Positions 1 to 8,321 of a stretch of DNA of 64,000 nucleotides are shown one piece after another (the stretch's first letter is position 1; each line of letters opens with the position of its first letter). The notes below the pieces were generated by a model. It had not been told where the DNA came from. It ran no database searches and saw only the letters and a list, made by a program, of their open reading frames with translations. The position numbers and the translations under genes are program-made. The stretch is from Rufibacter immobilis (GTDB taxonomy: Bacteria > Bacteroidota > Bacteroidia > Cytophagales > Hymenobacteraceae): assembly GCF_003721565.1 (NCBI RefSeq), contig NZ_RJJE01000001.1:62001-126000 (forward strand), read 5' to 3'.

Positions 1-1
1 A

Positions 2-2194
2 AACAATGTCTCTCTAGCCATTAAGGACTTCTATATAAGTTTACAAGATGCGGTTGTAAAAGGGATTGTTCCTGATGACAAAAACCGTAGAACAGGAATC
101 AGATTAAATACTGGCCGTGAGTATGGCAGAGTCAAAGTTGGTTTAAACACTAACTATATCCAGCAAAACTACAATGTGTTTGATGACGCCTCTATGGCTT
201 CCTGGAATAGCTCTAATAACGTAGGATTGAACCAAGGTTTGATGAACCTGATCTTCAACACTCCAGCGCATGCTCCGTTGTTAAATTACAAGGATTTTGA
301 AAACAATGAGTTTGCAACCTACAATAACTACTTTAACCATTATGGAATTAATCCATATTTTGCGTTAGACAACTGGCGTAGAGATGGTAAAAGAGAAGAC
401 TTGATTACTAACTTGGACTTAAGCTTTAAAGCAACTGACTGGTTGTCATTAAACTATAGAGCCGCTCTTACTTCTCAAAATATATCTGAAAGAACTACAT
501 CTAAAGGTGAAAACCCAAATTCATTTGGATCTCCAAGAGGAGTAAAAACCATTCCTGGAACTGTTTCAGAAAGATCTTTCCGTAATATCCGCCTATCTTC
601 AGAGGCCTTTGCTAATATCAACAAAGAGATTAATGAAGACTTTAAAATAAATGCAGTAGTTGGTACATACGTTCGTCAGGATCAAGCCCGTGACACTAGA
701 GTTGGTGCAACCCAATTAGTAGTTCCAGAATTATTCAACATTTCTAATCGTGTTGGCCAGCTAACAGGTTCTTCTCCTGAGCGAACTTCAAGATTATTCT
801 CTTTATACGGAAGCGTTGGATTAAGCTATAGAGGCTGGGCTAACTTAGAAGTAACAGGTAGAAATGATCAAACTTCTGTATTAGCCATTGGAAACAACTC
901 TTTCTTCTATCCAGGTGTAAGCGGTTCATTAGTGTTAACAGACGCTATTGGTGCTTTACAAGACAACAATATCCTCTCATACTTGAAGCTTAGAGGTTCT
1001 TGGAATCAAACAGGTAACGCTGATATTGCACCTTACTTGCTAGCTGCTACCTTTGGTCAGCCTGCCGGTTTCCCTTTTGGTAGCTTACCAGGATTTACAG
1101 CCAATAACACTACTTATGACGCTAACTTAAAACCAGAGTTTATTGAGAGCCGTGAGATTGGTATTGAGACTGGTTTCCTTGATGGCAGAATTAACATAGA
1201 AGCTACTTATTACAACCAAGACATGGATGACCAGATCATCGATGTGGATGTATCATCGGCTACTGGTTACACAAAAGCATACGTGAATGCAGCATCATTC
1301 ATCAACAAAGGGGTAGAATTAGATCTGAGAATCACTCCCCTTGTTGAATTAGGTGATGTAAAAATTGATTTCAGAGCAAACGCAACCTATAACACTACTG
1401 AGGTTACAAAAATATTTGAAGGACTAGACCAACTGCCAATTGGTGGTTACACAACTGCTGCCAACTATGCTATCAAAGGATATCCAGCATTTGTGTTTAG
1501 AGCAACAGACTATAACAGAGATCCAGAAGGAAGAGTGATTGTAGATGCTTCTACAGGAATGCCAACTCAGAATCCAGCTACACAGATCTTTGGACGCACC
1601 ATGCCAACATGGATAATGGGCTTTAATCCATCTGTTTCATGGAAAGGTATTAATCTCTCAGTATTGGCTGAATACAAAACAGGGCACTATGCCTATCATG
1701 ATATAGGAAATGCCATGGCTTGGACAGGTGTATCTGAAGCTACAGCAAGTAATAGCCGTCAAAACTTCGTGTTCCCTAATTCAGTGATCTTAGGTGCAGA
1801 TGGTAATTATGTTCCTAACACAAACGTTACTATCAACGGAGCGGAAAACTTTTACACAGGTATTTACAGAACTGTTGCTAGCAACTTCATCACTAGCGCA
1901 GCTTCATGGAGATTACGCGAAGTTGCATTAAGTTATGAATTGCCTTCTAGCCTTATCAGCAGACAGAAGGTAGTGAAGGGAGTATCTGTAGCACTTACTG
2001 GTAGAAACTTATTCTTATGGTTACCAAAAACAAATGTTTACAGTGACCCAGATTTCACTTACTCTCCAGGAGAAACTAACTTCGGCACCGGAAACTCTAC
2101 AGGGGTAACATCTGGTAATCAAGCTGGTATCACCAACTCAACAATCAACCCTCCAGTTAGAACATTTGGAGGTAGCGTTACTCTAACTTTCTAA
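2..2194 (+). CDS. SusC/RagA-family TonB-dependent outer-membrane receptor, 5' truncated by window edge
   Basis: The frame is open to the first base, so this is the last ~730 residues of a SusC-type receptor; the GTG at 176 is internal, not a start. What is present is the beta-barrel: early residues read GIRLNTGREYGRVKVGLN, followed by alternating aromatic/polar strands such as LRGSWNQTGNADIAPYL and RNLFLWLPKTNVYSDPD, and a C-terminal VRTFGGSVTLTF strand ending in Phe as outer-membrane barrels do. SusC proteins import oligosaccharides or peptides with energy from TonB, capped by the SusD lipoprotein encoded 26 bp downstream. The N-terminal carboxypeptidase-like and plug domains lie outside the window. 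Codons are clearly more AT-rich than in genes after 5 kb. Substrate cannot be told. Confidence 0.95.
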   Translation, partial: NNVSLAIKDFYISLQDAVVKGIVPDDKNRRTGIRLNTGREYGRVKVGLNTNYIQQNYNVFDDASMASWNSSNNVGLNQGLMNLIFNTPAHAPLLNYKDFENNEFATYNNYFNHYGINPYFALDNWRRDGKREDLITNLDLSFKATDWLSLNYRAALTSQNISERTTSKGENPNSFGSPRGVKTIPGTVSERSFRNIRLSSEAFANINKEINEDFKINAVVGTYVRQDQARDTRVGATQLVVPELFNISNRVGQLTGSSPERTSRLFSLYGSVGLSYRGWANLEVTGRNDQTSVLAIGNNSFFYPGVSGSLVLTDAIGALQDNNILSYLKLRGSWNQTGNADIAPYLLAATFGQPAGFPFGSLPGFTANNTTYDANLKPEFIESREIGIETGFLDGRINIEATYYNQDMDDQIIDVDVSSATGYTKAYVNAASFINKGVELDLRITPLVELGDVKIDFRANATYNTTEVTKIFEGLDQLPIGGYTTAANYAIKGYPAFVFRATDYNRDPEGRVIVDASTGMPTQNPATQIFGRTMPTWIMGFNPSVSWKGINLSVLAEYKTGHYAYHDIGNAMAWTGVSEATASNSRQNFVFPNSVILGADGNYVPNTNVTINGAENFYTGIYRTVASNFITSAASWRLREVALSYELPSSLISRQKVVKGVSVALTGRNLFLWLPKTNVYSDPDFTYSPGETNFGTGNSTGVTSGNQAGITNSTINPPVRTFGGSVTLTF

Positions 2195-2220
2195 GGAGCA
2201 TAAAACCAATTTAGTTAAAA

Positions 2221-3735
2221 ATGAAAAAAGTAATATATTCTGTATTCACTATACTGATGCTAAGTGCATGGGGTTGTAGTGATGATTTTTTTGATATTAA
2301 CGAGAATCCTAATTCCCCTACGTCTGAATCTGTAAACCCGCAGTATATTCTCCCAAGAGTATTACATGCTACAGCTTCCAGAATGGCTACTTCCTATGAC
2401 TTCTCGGCTCATTGGATGGGATATTGGGCTCGCTCCGGAACTTACGGCCCAAGCCAGGAACAAGAGAGCTATAATATCACGACTGGTTTTCAAGCAGATG
2501 AATGGTCTGGATGGTATGATCTACTCACTGACGTAGATATCATGGAAAAAAAAGCTGCTGCTAGTGGTGAAAACTTCTATGTCGCATCTGCTAAATTATT
2601 AAAGTCTATTGGCTTCATGTATTTGGTAGACCAGTACAACAATGTGCCATACTCTAAAGCCTTTGATGTTACTGGGAATATCTTACCGTCTTATGACAAA
2701 GGACAAGATATTTACACAGACCTGCTGGCACAGTTAGATGAGGCAGCTAAGCTGATGGCTAATGCTGAAATCACAACTGCTATGAACGAAGTTGATATTC
2801 TATTTGGAAAGGGCAGAACGGCTGATATTGCTACCCAGAGGTTGATGTGGCGCAAGCTCATTAATTCACAACGCTTGAAGCTACTGCTACGTCAATCTGA
2901 AGTATTTGGAGGTACAGCCCCAACAGCTGAGATTGCCAAAATAACTACTGATGGTAGTGGTTTCTTAGGCACAACCCAATCTGCTAGCGTACAGCCAGGT
3001 TATACTGCAGGTTCAGCTAATCAGCAGAACCCTTATTTTGAGACTTATAAGCAAGGAGCATTAGGCACAAAAGATGATTATAACCGTGCTAACAACTATG
3101 TTCTGAACAAATTCCGCAGTAACAATGATCCTAGATATCAGTACTTCTTTAGTGCTGCCGCCACTCCGCTAGGTGGTAATACCTACTATGGCTATAACTT
3201 TGGTGAGATCATTCCTAATAGCGCTCCTAATGCTGCAAACTCATCTGATGTAGCTGGTCCTGGTCTTGCAAAATCAGCTACTCAACCACAATGGTTATTT
3301 ACTTCTGTTGAGAGTATGTTTCTGCAAGCTGAAGCAACTCAAAGAGGCTGGTTATCAGGCGATGCTAAGGCTGCTTATGAGAATGCTGTAAGAGAATCAT
3401 TTATTTGGTTAGGTGTTACAAACGCAACAGCTACAGCAAATACATACTTGTCAGAAGGCTTTGCTAGTTATGATGCTGCTGCAAACAAGATTAATCTGAT
3501 TGTGATGCAAAAATATCTTGCATTAGTGGGTGTAAATAATTTTGAAGCTTGGGTAGATTATAGAAGAGTAGGTATACCAACTGATCTTCCACTGTCATTG
3601 TCTCCTAACAGAGGTAATAACCGTATCCCTCAGAGATTACTCTATCCTCAAGCTGAATACACTTATAACTCTGCTAATGTAGCTGCTGAAGGAAATATCA
3701 ATCCTCAAAATGATAAAGTTTTCTGGGATAAATAA
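2221..3735 (+). CDS. SusD/RagB-like substrate-binding outer-membrane lipoprotein (SusD-like_2 type)
   Basis: 504 residues. The start gives a short lipoprotein signal (MKKVIYSVFTILMLSAWGC) with a lipobox Cys at residue 19, followed by DDFFDINENPNSPT, the typical SusD-like_2 opening (D.NxNPN). The middle has helical TPR-like segments and the late FEAWVDYRR segment typical of the family. SusD proteins sit as a lid on the SusC barrel and bind the nutrient on the cell surface. It lies directly after the SusC gene and before a third lipoprotein, so the three form one transcription unit. AT-rich codon use matches its neighbours. Confidence 0.95.
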   Translation: MKKVIYSVFTILMLSAWGCSDDFFDINENPNSPTSESVNPQYILPRVLHATASRMATSYDFSAHWMGYWARSGTYGPSQEQESYNITTGFQADEWSGWYDLLTDVDIMEKKAAASGENFYVASAKLLKSIGFMYLVDQYNNVPYSKAFDVTGNILPSYDKGQDIYTDLLAQLDEAAKLMANAEITTAMNEVDILFGKGRTADIATQRLMWRKLINSQRLKLLLRQSEVFGGTAPTAEIAKITTDGSGFLGTTQSASVQPGYTAGSANQQNPYFETYKQGALGTKDDYNRANNYVLNKFRSNNDPRYQYFFSAAATPLGGNTYYGYNFGEIIPNSAPNAANSSDVAGPGLAKSATQPQWLFTSVESMFLQAEATQRGWLSGDAKAAYENAVRESFIWLGVTNATATANTYLSEGFASYDAAANKINLIVMQKYLALVGVNNFEAWVDYRRVGIPTDLPLSLSPNRGNNRIPQRLLYPQAEYTYNSANVAAEGNINPQNDKVFWDK

Positions 3736-3761
3736 TTTCTAGCATTCAAGACATTAATTAT

Positions 3762-4604
3762 ATGAAAAAGTTCACAAAGTTTTTACCCATGGCATTCCTT
3801 GCCATGAGCCTTTCCTCTTGTCTGAATGATGAGATGATTGAAGACCAGAAGTATGGGATGATTGATCTTAATACGAAAAAGATTATTGAGCTCCCAGCCG
3901 TTTCTGCTCAACTTTTACCTTACTCAGAGCAAGCTGAAGTTATTGACTTTCTTACAGTGAATCTTGCAGCAGAAGAGGTTGCTCAAGAAGATATCACAGT
4001 ACAGCTAGGTATTAGCAATAGTCAACAAATTATTGACAATCACAATAAGAATAAGCCTGCAACAGATCCAACTGTTACCCAACTACCTAATAATTTCTAC
4101 TCATTTGAAGGTACTGGCTTAACCGTAACTATTCCTAAAGGGAGCAGATCAGCTGTTGTCAAAATCCGCTTAAAATCTTCTGATTTGAATGCAGACTTTA
4201 CTTATGGATTAGGTTTCAACATTGTTAGCGTGGATAAACCAGGCTATATAATAAGTGGTAACTTTGGCAATCGCTTAGCAATAGTTGGTGCTCAGAATCA
4301 GTATCATGGCGCATATACCCACACATATACTTCTTCTTTAGGAAATGGAACTAACACAGTAAACATGATCACTTTAGGTGCAAATGCTGTAACATTATCT
4401 CCAGGTCTATTAGGAGTATACTCAAACGCAGTGACTTTGAATATAGATCCTATTACTCATAAAGTAACTGTATCTATGACAACCTTATTACCAATTGCTA
4501 CTGATCCAAGTAGCCACTATGACCCTGCTACTAAAACCTTTCATCTCAAATGGACTTCTAATGGAGGGGCAAGAACTTTTGAAGAAACGTTTGTAAAAAA
4601 ATAG
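3762..4604 (+). CDS. DUF1735-like surface lipoprotein of the SusCD operon
   Basis: 280 residues with a lipoprotein signal (MKKFTKFLPMAFLAMSLSSC, Cys20). The N-terminal half resembles DUF1735/BT_3987-type domains: a beta-rich segment with EVIDFLTVNLAAEEVAQEDI and later RSAVVKIRLKSSDLNADFTY, as in lipoproteins that accompany SusCD pairs. The C-terminal ~100 residues form a second beta-rich segment of uncertain family. It is the last gene of the operon, 26 bp after susD, and is followed at once by a strong hairpin. Likely an accessory surface glycan-binding protein; the ligand is unknown, and the family call is by pattern only. Confidence 0.75.
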   Translation: MKKFTKFLPMAFLAMSLSSCLNDEMIEDQKYGMIDLNTKKIIELPAVSAQLLPYSEQAEVIDFLTVNLAAEEVAQEDITVQLGISNSQQIIDNHNKNKPATDPTVTQLPNNFYSFEGTGLTVTIPKGSRSAVVKIRLKSSDLNADFTYGLGFNIVSVDKPGYIISGNFGNRLAIVGAQNQYHGAYTHTYTSSLGNGTNTVNMITLGANAVTLSPGLLGVYSNAVTLNIDPITHKVTVSMTTLLPIATDPSSHYDPATKTFHLKWTSNGGARTFEETFVKK

Positions 4605-4610
4605 TTTACC

Positions 4611-4668
4611 TGGAGTACATGCATAAAAAAAGGGAGCAGTTGCTCCCTTTTTTTATGCATGTACTCCA
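4611..4668. terminator. 28-bp perfect hairpin, end of SusCD operon
   Basis: Perfect inverted repeat: arms of 28 nt (4611-4638 and 4641-4668) around a 2-nt centre. The stem contains GGGAGCA/TGCTCCC next to A7/T7 tracts, so it can act as an intrinsic terminator in either direction. It starts 7 nt after the stop codon of the last operon gene. Confidence 0.85.
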
Positions 4669-5047
4669 GACATTGTGGCAGCAACGGGCTTAAATCTTTA
4701 TATTTTTTTTGACCTAACTCTTGCATTTTACAATATTAATATGAAAAATTTGTAGCGAAGTGGCACACCCACACCGCTTGTTAATTTTAAATTACGTCAA
4801 TGAATAAAAAGTCGCTTTTATCAGTTGTCACTACAACGGTAAAACGCTCCTTCACAGGGAGTGCGCTTTTTTCTGTTCTGCCCAGAACAGTTTTTTGTGA
4901 ACCTATTTACCTTACCCGATCCAGGCGCTAGGCCACCGGCGTAGGTTGTGATCTACAACTAAACCGGATGTATCTCTGTATACCAACTCTTAAAGTTGGT
5001 AGCAGTACCCCTTTTTCTTTTTACTTATTTTTTCAAAACATACTGCG
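4669..5047. other. gene-free stretch between SusCD operon and arg cluster
   Basis: No convincing gene. It marks the change from AT-rich (before) to GC-rich (after) coding sequence. A small dyad TACCAACT...AGTTGGTA at about 4981-5001 lies 47 nt upstream of the first arg-cluster gene and could be a leader hairpin or operator, but nothing identifies it. None of the window's dispersed repeat families was seen here. Confidence 0.5.
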
Positions 5048-5653
5048 ATGCGTACATGCGCTTCGGCTGTAGAGTTGCAGCCTATTGCATCTGTTTCCAT
5101 GGAAACTCAATCTGATTTCACGGTGGTGGTGGCCACAGAGGAACACACCCCATATGCCCAACAAATCTGCGATGAGATGGAGTCATCGGCAAAAGCGCGT
5201 GGAACTGGTATCGCCAAGCGCTCGCCGGAATATGTGGCGTTAAAAATGCGGGAAGGCAAAGCCGTCATTGCGTTTGATGCAGAAGGCAAGTGGGCCGGGT
5301 TCTGCTACATTGAGACGTGGGGTCATGGCGAGTACGTGGCGAATTCCGGCTTGATTGTGTCGCCGCACCTGCGTAAGAGTGGTCTGGCTAAGCGTATCAA
5401 GCAGAAAGTGTTTGAACTATCGCGCAATAAATATCCCCACGCCAAAATCTTCGGACTCACCACGGCACTTGCGGTGATGAAGATCAACTCAGATCTGGGC
5501 TACCGTCCAGTGACCTATTCTGAGCTCACCAACGACGAGGAGTTCTGGAAAGGCTGCCGTAGCTGTGTGAACTTTGACATCTTAACGGCCAAAAACCGCA
5601 GCAACTGCCTCTGCACGGCCATGCTCTACGTTCCGCCGAAGACAGAAGAATAA
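5048..5653 (+). CDS. GNAT-family N-acyltransferase, first gene of arginine cluster (glutamate acylation candidate)
   Basis: 201 residues. The GNAT core runs from about residue 75 to 170: a beta4 strand (WAGFCYIETWG), SGLIVSPHLRKSGLAKRI as the acyl-CoA pyrophosphate-binding loop (R/Q-x-x-G-x-A type, here RKSGLA), then KIFGLTTALAVMKINSDLGY. The tail is cysteine-rich (CRSCVNFD...CLC). Its position just before argG suggests it makes the N-acylglutamate that enters the pathway, replacing classical argA; this is inference from context. Since the transcarbamylase here looks succinyl-type (see argF'), the donor might be succinyl-CoA. An in-frame ATG at 5099 gives METQSDFTV and may be the true start; the 17 extra residues look unlike the domain. 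Confidence 0.8.
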   Translation: MRTCASAVELQPIASVSMETQSDFTVVVATEEHTPYAQQICDEMESSAKARGTGIAKRSPEYVALKMREGKAVIAFDAEGKWAGFCYIETWGHGEYVANSGLIVSPHLRKSGLAKRIKQKVFELSRNKYPHAKIFGLTTALAVMKINSDLGYRPVTYSELTNDEEFWKGCRSCVNFDILTAKNRSNCLCTAMLYVPPKTEE

Positions 5654-5671
5654 TTATTTAAAACATTGCTG

Positions 5672-5704
5672 GTCGTCCCCCTTTGAAGGGGGTAGGGGGA
5701 TGAC
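5672..5704. repeat. CCCCCTACCCC repeat, copy 1 (inverted relative to copy 2)
   Basis: Pattern GTCGTCCCCCTTTGAAGG followed by GGGTAGGGGGATGAC. It is the reverse complement, with one substitution and one extra G, of the sequence at 5783-5811; together they bracket the argG leader region. A third copy lies at about 15989-16019. Intergenic only in this window. Confidence 0.8.
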
Positions 5705-5782
5705 AATGCTGGAGCAAAGCAGGAACTTCTGCCATAGCAAATAAGAGAATGTTCCTCGGGCATGCATTCATCAGCACGAGTC

Positions 5783-5811
5783 GTCATCCCCCTACCCCTT
5801 CAAAGGGGGAC
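5783..5811. repeat. CCCCCTACCCC repeat, copy 2
   Basis: GTCATCCCCCTACCCCTTC followed by AAAGGGGGAC. It forms a 140-bp inverted pair with 5672-5704, so a transcript from the GNAT gene into argG could fold into a long stem across the gap. Confidence 0.8.
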
Positions 5812-5847
5812 AAAAAACTAGAAAATAACACCCATTAAAATTTACCC

Positions 5848-7044
5848 ATGAAAAAAGTAGTTCTCGCGTTCAGTGGCGGCTTAGACACATCTTTCTGTGT
5901 GAAGTACCTACTGGAACAAGGTTATGAAATCTATTCGGCCATTGTGAATACCGGCGGCTTCTCTGAAGAGGAGTTAGCGGAGATTGCCCGAAGGGCGGAG
6001 AATCTGGGCGTGACCCAACACGTAACCTTAGACGAAACCGATAACTACTACCAGTCTTGCTTGAAGTATTTGATTTTTGGCAACGTTCTGAAGAACAACA
6101 CCTACCCGCTTTCGGTGAGTGCGGAGCGTATCTCGCAGGCCGTGGCCATTGCCAAGTATGCGCAGGAAATTGGTGCCGAAGCGGTGGCCCACGGTAGCAC
6201 CGGCGCAGGGAACGACCAAGTACGTTTCGACATGGTCTTCAATATTCTGGTGCCGAACGTGCAGGTGATTACGCCTATCCGTGACCTGAAACTGTCCAGA
6301 GAGGAAGAAATTGCCTACCTGATAGAGCGAGGCGTGGAGATGGACTTCCAGAAGGCGCAGTACTCTATCAACAAAGGTATCTGGGGCACCTCGGTGGGTG
6401 GCAAGGAGACCTTGACTTCTCATCAGGCGCTACCAGAATCTGCGTATCCAACTCAGCTTACTAAAGAAACCCCGGAGCGCATTACTCTGCACTTCAAAAA
6501 CGGTGAGCCGGTTGGTTTAAACGAGGAGCTATTTGACAATCCGGTGCACGTGATCCAGAAGCTGCAGGAGATTGCCGGTGGGTTCGCCATTGGCCGTGAC
6601 ATTCACGTGGGTGATACTATTATTGGCATCAAAGGACGCGTGGGTTTTGAGGCGGCGGCTCCCATGGTCATCATCAAAGCACACCACGCGTTGGAGAAAC
6701 ATACGCTTACCAAGTGGCAGTTATACTGGAAAGACAGCCTGGCTATGTGGTACGGTAACTGGATGCATGAAGGCCAGTTCCTGGACCCTACCATGCGTAA
6801 CATCGAAACGTTCCTGACCGACACGCAGAAAACTGTGACCGGAAAAGTACACGTGTGGCTGGCGCCGTACCGCTTCCAGGTAGAAGGAATTGAATCGGAG
6901 CATGATTTGATGTCGTCTAAATTCGGATCGTACGGCGAGATGAACAACGCCTGGACGGGCGAAGACGTGAAAGGCTTCTCCAAGATTTTCGGGAACCAGA
7001 CCATGATGTACCGCTTAATCAACGGCGAAGATGGCGCAGAATAA
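5848..7044 (+). CDS. argG: argininosuccinate synthase
   Basis: 398 residues. Joins citrulline and aspartate with ATP to give argininosuccinate in the cytoplasm. The N-terminal N-type ATP pyrophosphatase P-loop is plain (AFSGGLDTSFCVKYL, residues 7-21), followed by INKGIWGTSVGGKET in the synthase part and the conserved ending with GEMNNAWTGEDVKGFSKIFG. The protein is about the usual length for the family. argC begins inside its last codons (14-bp overlap), so translation is probably coupled. The start fits the P-loop spacing; no Shine-Dalgarno is present, as expected in Bacteroidota. Confidence 0.97.
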   Translation: MKKVVLAFSGGLDTSFCVKYLLEQGYEIYSAIVNTGGFSEEELAEIARRAENLGVTQHVTLDETDNYYQSCLKYLIFGNVLKNNTYPLSVSAERISQAVAIAKYAQEIGAEAVAHGSTGAGNDQVRFDMVFNILVPNVQVITPIRDLKLSREEEIAYLIERGVEMDFQKAQYSINKGIWGTSVGGKETLTSHQALPESAYPTQLTKETPERITLHFKNGEPVGLNEELFDNPVHVIQKLQEIAGGFAIGRDIHVGDTIIGIKGRVGFEAAAPMVIIKAHHALEKHTLTKWQLYWKDSLAMWYGNWMHEGQFLDPTMRNIETFLTDTQKTVTGKVHVWLAPYRFQVEGIESEHDLMSSKFGSYGEMNNAWTGEDVKGFSKIFGNQTMMYRLINGEDGAE

Positions 7045-8023
7045 TCTAATAAAAGTGGGCATAGTAGGCGGAGCAGGCTACACCGGTGGTGAGCTGCTCC
7101 GCTTGCTGGTGCACCACTCTCACGTAGAAATCAGCTTTGTGCACAGCAACAGTCAGGCCGGCAAACCTGTCACCGACACCCACACCGACCTGCTGGGTGA
7201 TACGGAGTTGGTTTTCACAAACGAACTGGGCATCCAGGTGGACGTGCTGTTCCTCTGCGTAGGCCACGGCGATGCGAAGAAATTTTTAGACGCTAACCCT
7301 ATTCCGGACACGGTCAAAATCATTGACCTGAGCCAGGATTTCCGCTTAACAGAGAAATCTGCTTTTGGTAACCGTCAATTCGTGTACGGATTGCCAGAAC
7401 TGAACCGGGAAAAGATAAAATCGGCGGCCAATGTAGCCAACCCAGGTTGCTTTGCGACGGCTATTCAGTTGGCTTTGCTGCCGCTGGCGCAGAACGGTTC
7501 TCTGCCCGCAGAAGTGCACGTGAGCGGCATTACCGGTTCTACTGGCGCAGGACAGAAACTGGCCGAGACGTCGCACTTCAGCTGGCGCAACAATAATATC
7601 TCCAGCTATAAAGTATTCGGGCACCAGCACCTGCATGAGATTACAGAAAGCCTGCAATCGCTGCAAAGCAACCTAGACACCACTATCCGCTTTGTGCCGT
7701 ACCGTGGTAACTTCAGCCGGGGCATTCTATGCACCACCTACCTGCGCTCAGACCTGAGCCTGGAAGAAGCCCAGCAACTGTTCAGGCAGTATTACGAAAG
7801 CCACCCGTACACGCTGGTAACTGATAAGAACCCCGACCTGAAACAGGTAGTCAACACCAACAAGTGCCTCTTATATATAGAGAAGCACGAGGATCAACTG
7901 GTCATCACCAGCCTGATTGACAACCTGCTGAAAGGTGCCTCGGGCCAGGCCGTGCAGAACATGAACCTGCTGTTCGGACTGGACGAAAGGGCGGGCTTGC
8001 AGTTGAAAGCGATTGGGTTTTAG
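7031..8023 (+). CDS. argC: N-acyl-gamma-glutamyl-phosphate reductase
   Basis: 330 residues. NADPH-dependent reduction of the N-acylglutamyl phosphate made by ArgB. The Rossmann motif GIVGGAGYTGGELLRLL is at residues 10-26, and the catalytic Cys sits in the conserved NVANPGCFATAIQLALLPL stretch (Cys near residue 141). A later GHQHLHEI segment is also typical. The start overlaps argG by 14 bp. The stop codon is followed within two bases by the first arm of a 32-bp inverted repeat. Acyl group (acetyl or succinyl) cannot be read from this enzyme. Confidence 0.95.
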   Translation: MAQNNLIKVGIVGGAGYTGGELLRLLVHHSHVEISFVHSNSQAGKPVTDTHTDLLGDTELVFTNELGIQVDVLFLCVGHGDAKKFLDANPIPDTVKIIDLSQDFRLTEKSAFGNRQFVYGLPELNREKIKSAANVANPGCFATAIQLALLPLAQNGSLPAEVHVSGITGSTGAGQKLAETSHFSWRNNNISSYKVFGHQHLHEITESLQSLQSNLDTTIRFVPYRGNFSRGILCTTYLRSDLSLEEAQQLFRQYYESHPYTLVTDKNPDLKQVVNTNKCLLYIEKHEDQLVITSLIDNLLKGASGQAVQNMNLLFGLDERAGLQLKAIGF

Positions 8024-8028
8024 CTTTC

Positions 8029-8064
8029 CGTTTAGCGGCTGTTTTTCAGAAAACAGACCTAAAC
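8029..8064. repeat. TTTAG palindrome copy 1 (GCGG subtype)
   Basis: CGTTTAGCGGCTGTTTTTC then AGAAAACAGACCTAAAC. It lies six bases after the argC stop and is the left outer arm of the nested element. Subtype with TTTAGCGGCT on one side and a weaker second arm. Confidence 0.85.
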
Positions 8065-8240
8065 TAGAAACAGACCCTCAACCTCCGCTTCTTTTGTCCT
8101 CCTGAAAGGACCTTGTGGGCGAACTGTAAAAGCGTTTACTACAACGCTATTTAGTATGCTCACAAGGTCCTTTCAGGAGGACAATCTAAATAATTGCACT
8201 TAACGTGAATCAAACCTTCGCGCCAACAACATACAATTTT

Positions 8241-8280
8241 CTGTTTTCGGCCTGTTTTCTGAAAAACAGCCGCTAAACGG
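8241..8280. repeat. TTTAG palindrome copy 2 (GCGG subtype, reversed)
   Basis: CTGTTTTCGGCCTGTTTTC then TGAAAAACAGCCGCTAAACGG: the reverse orientation of copy 1 and the right outer arm of the nested element, 42 nt upstream of argD. Confidence 0.85.
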
Positions 8281-8321
8281 AAAAGTCTGATGTCTTACAT
8301 CTTGAATCTTACGTCTTCAAC

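Larger units (their letters stand above)
8025..8283. repeat. 259-bp nested inverted-repeat element between argC and argD
   Basis: Outer arms 8025-8056 and 8252-8283 are perfect 32-nt reverse complements, each holding a copy of the dispersed TTTAG-type palindrome. Inside, 8095-8117 and 8161-8183 are perfect 23-nt reverse complements (core TCCTGAAAGGACCTTGTG). No open frame of note inside. The architecture (terminal inverted repeat, internal inverted repeat, ~260 bp, no gene) is like a non-autonomous mobile element, or two successive insertions. Confidence 0.8.

Noticed and set aside
5107..5289. Minus-strand small frame in the GNAT gene
   Set aside because: No start context or composition of its own; antisense shadow.
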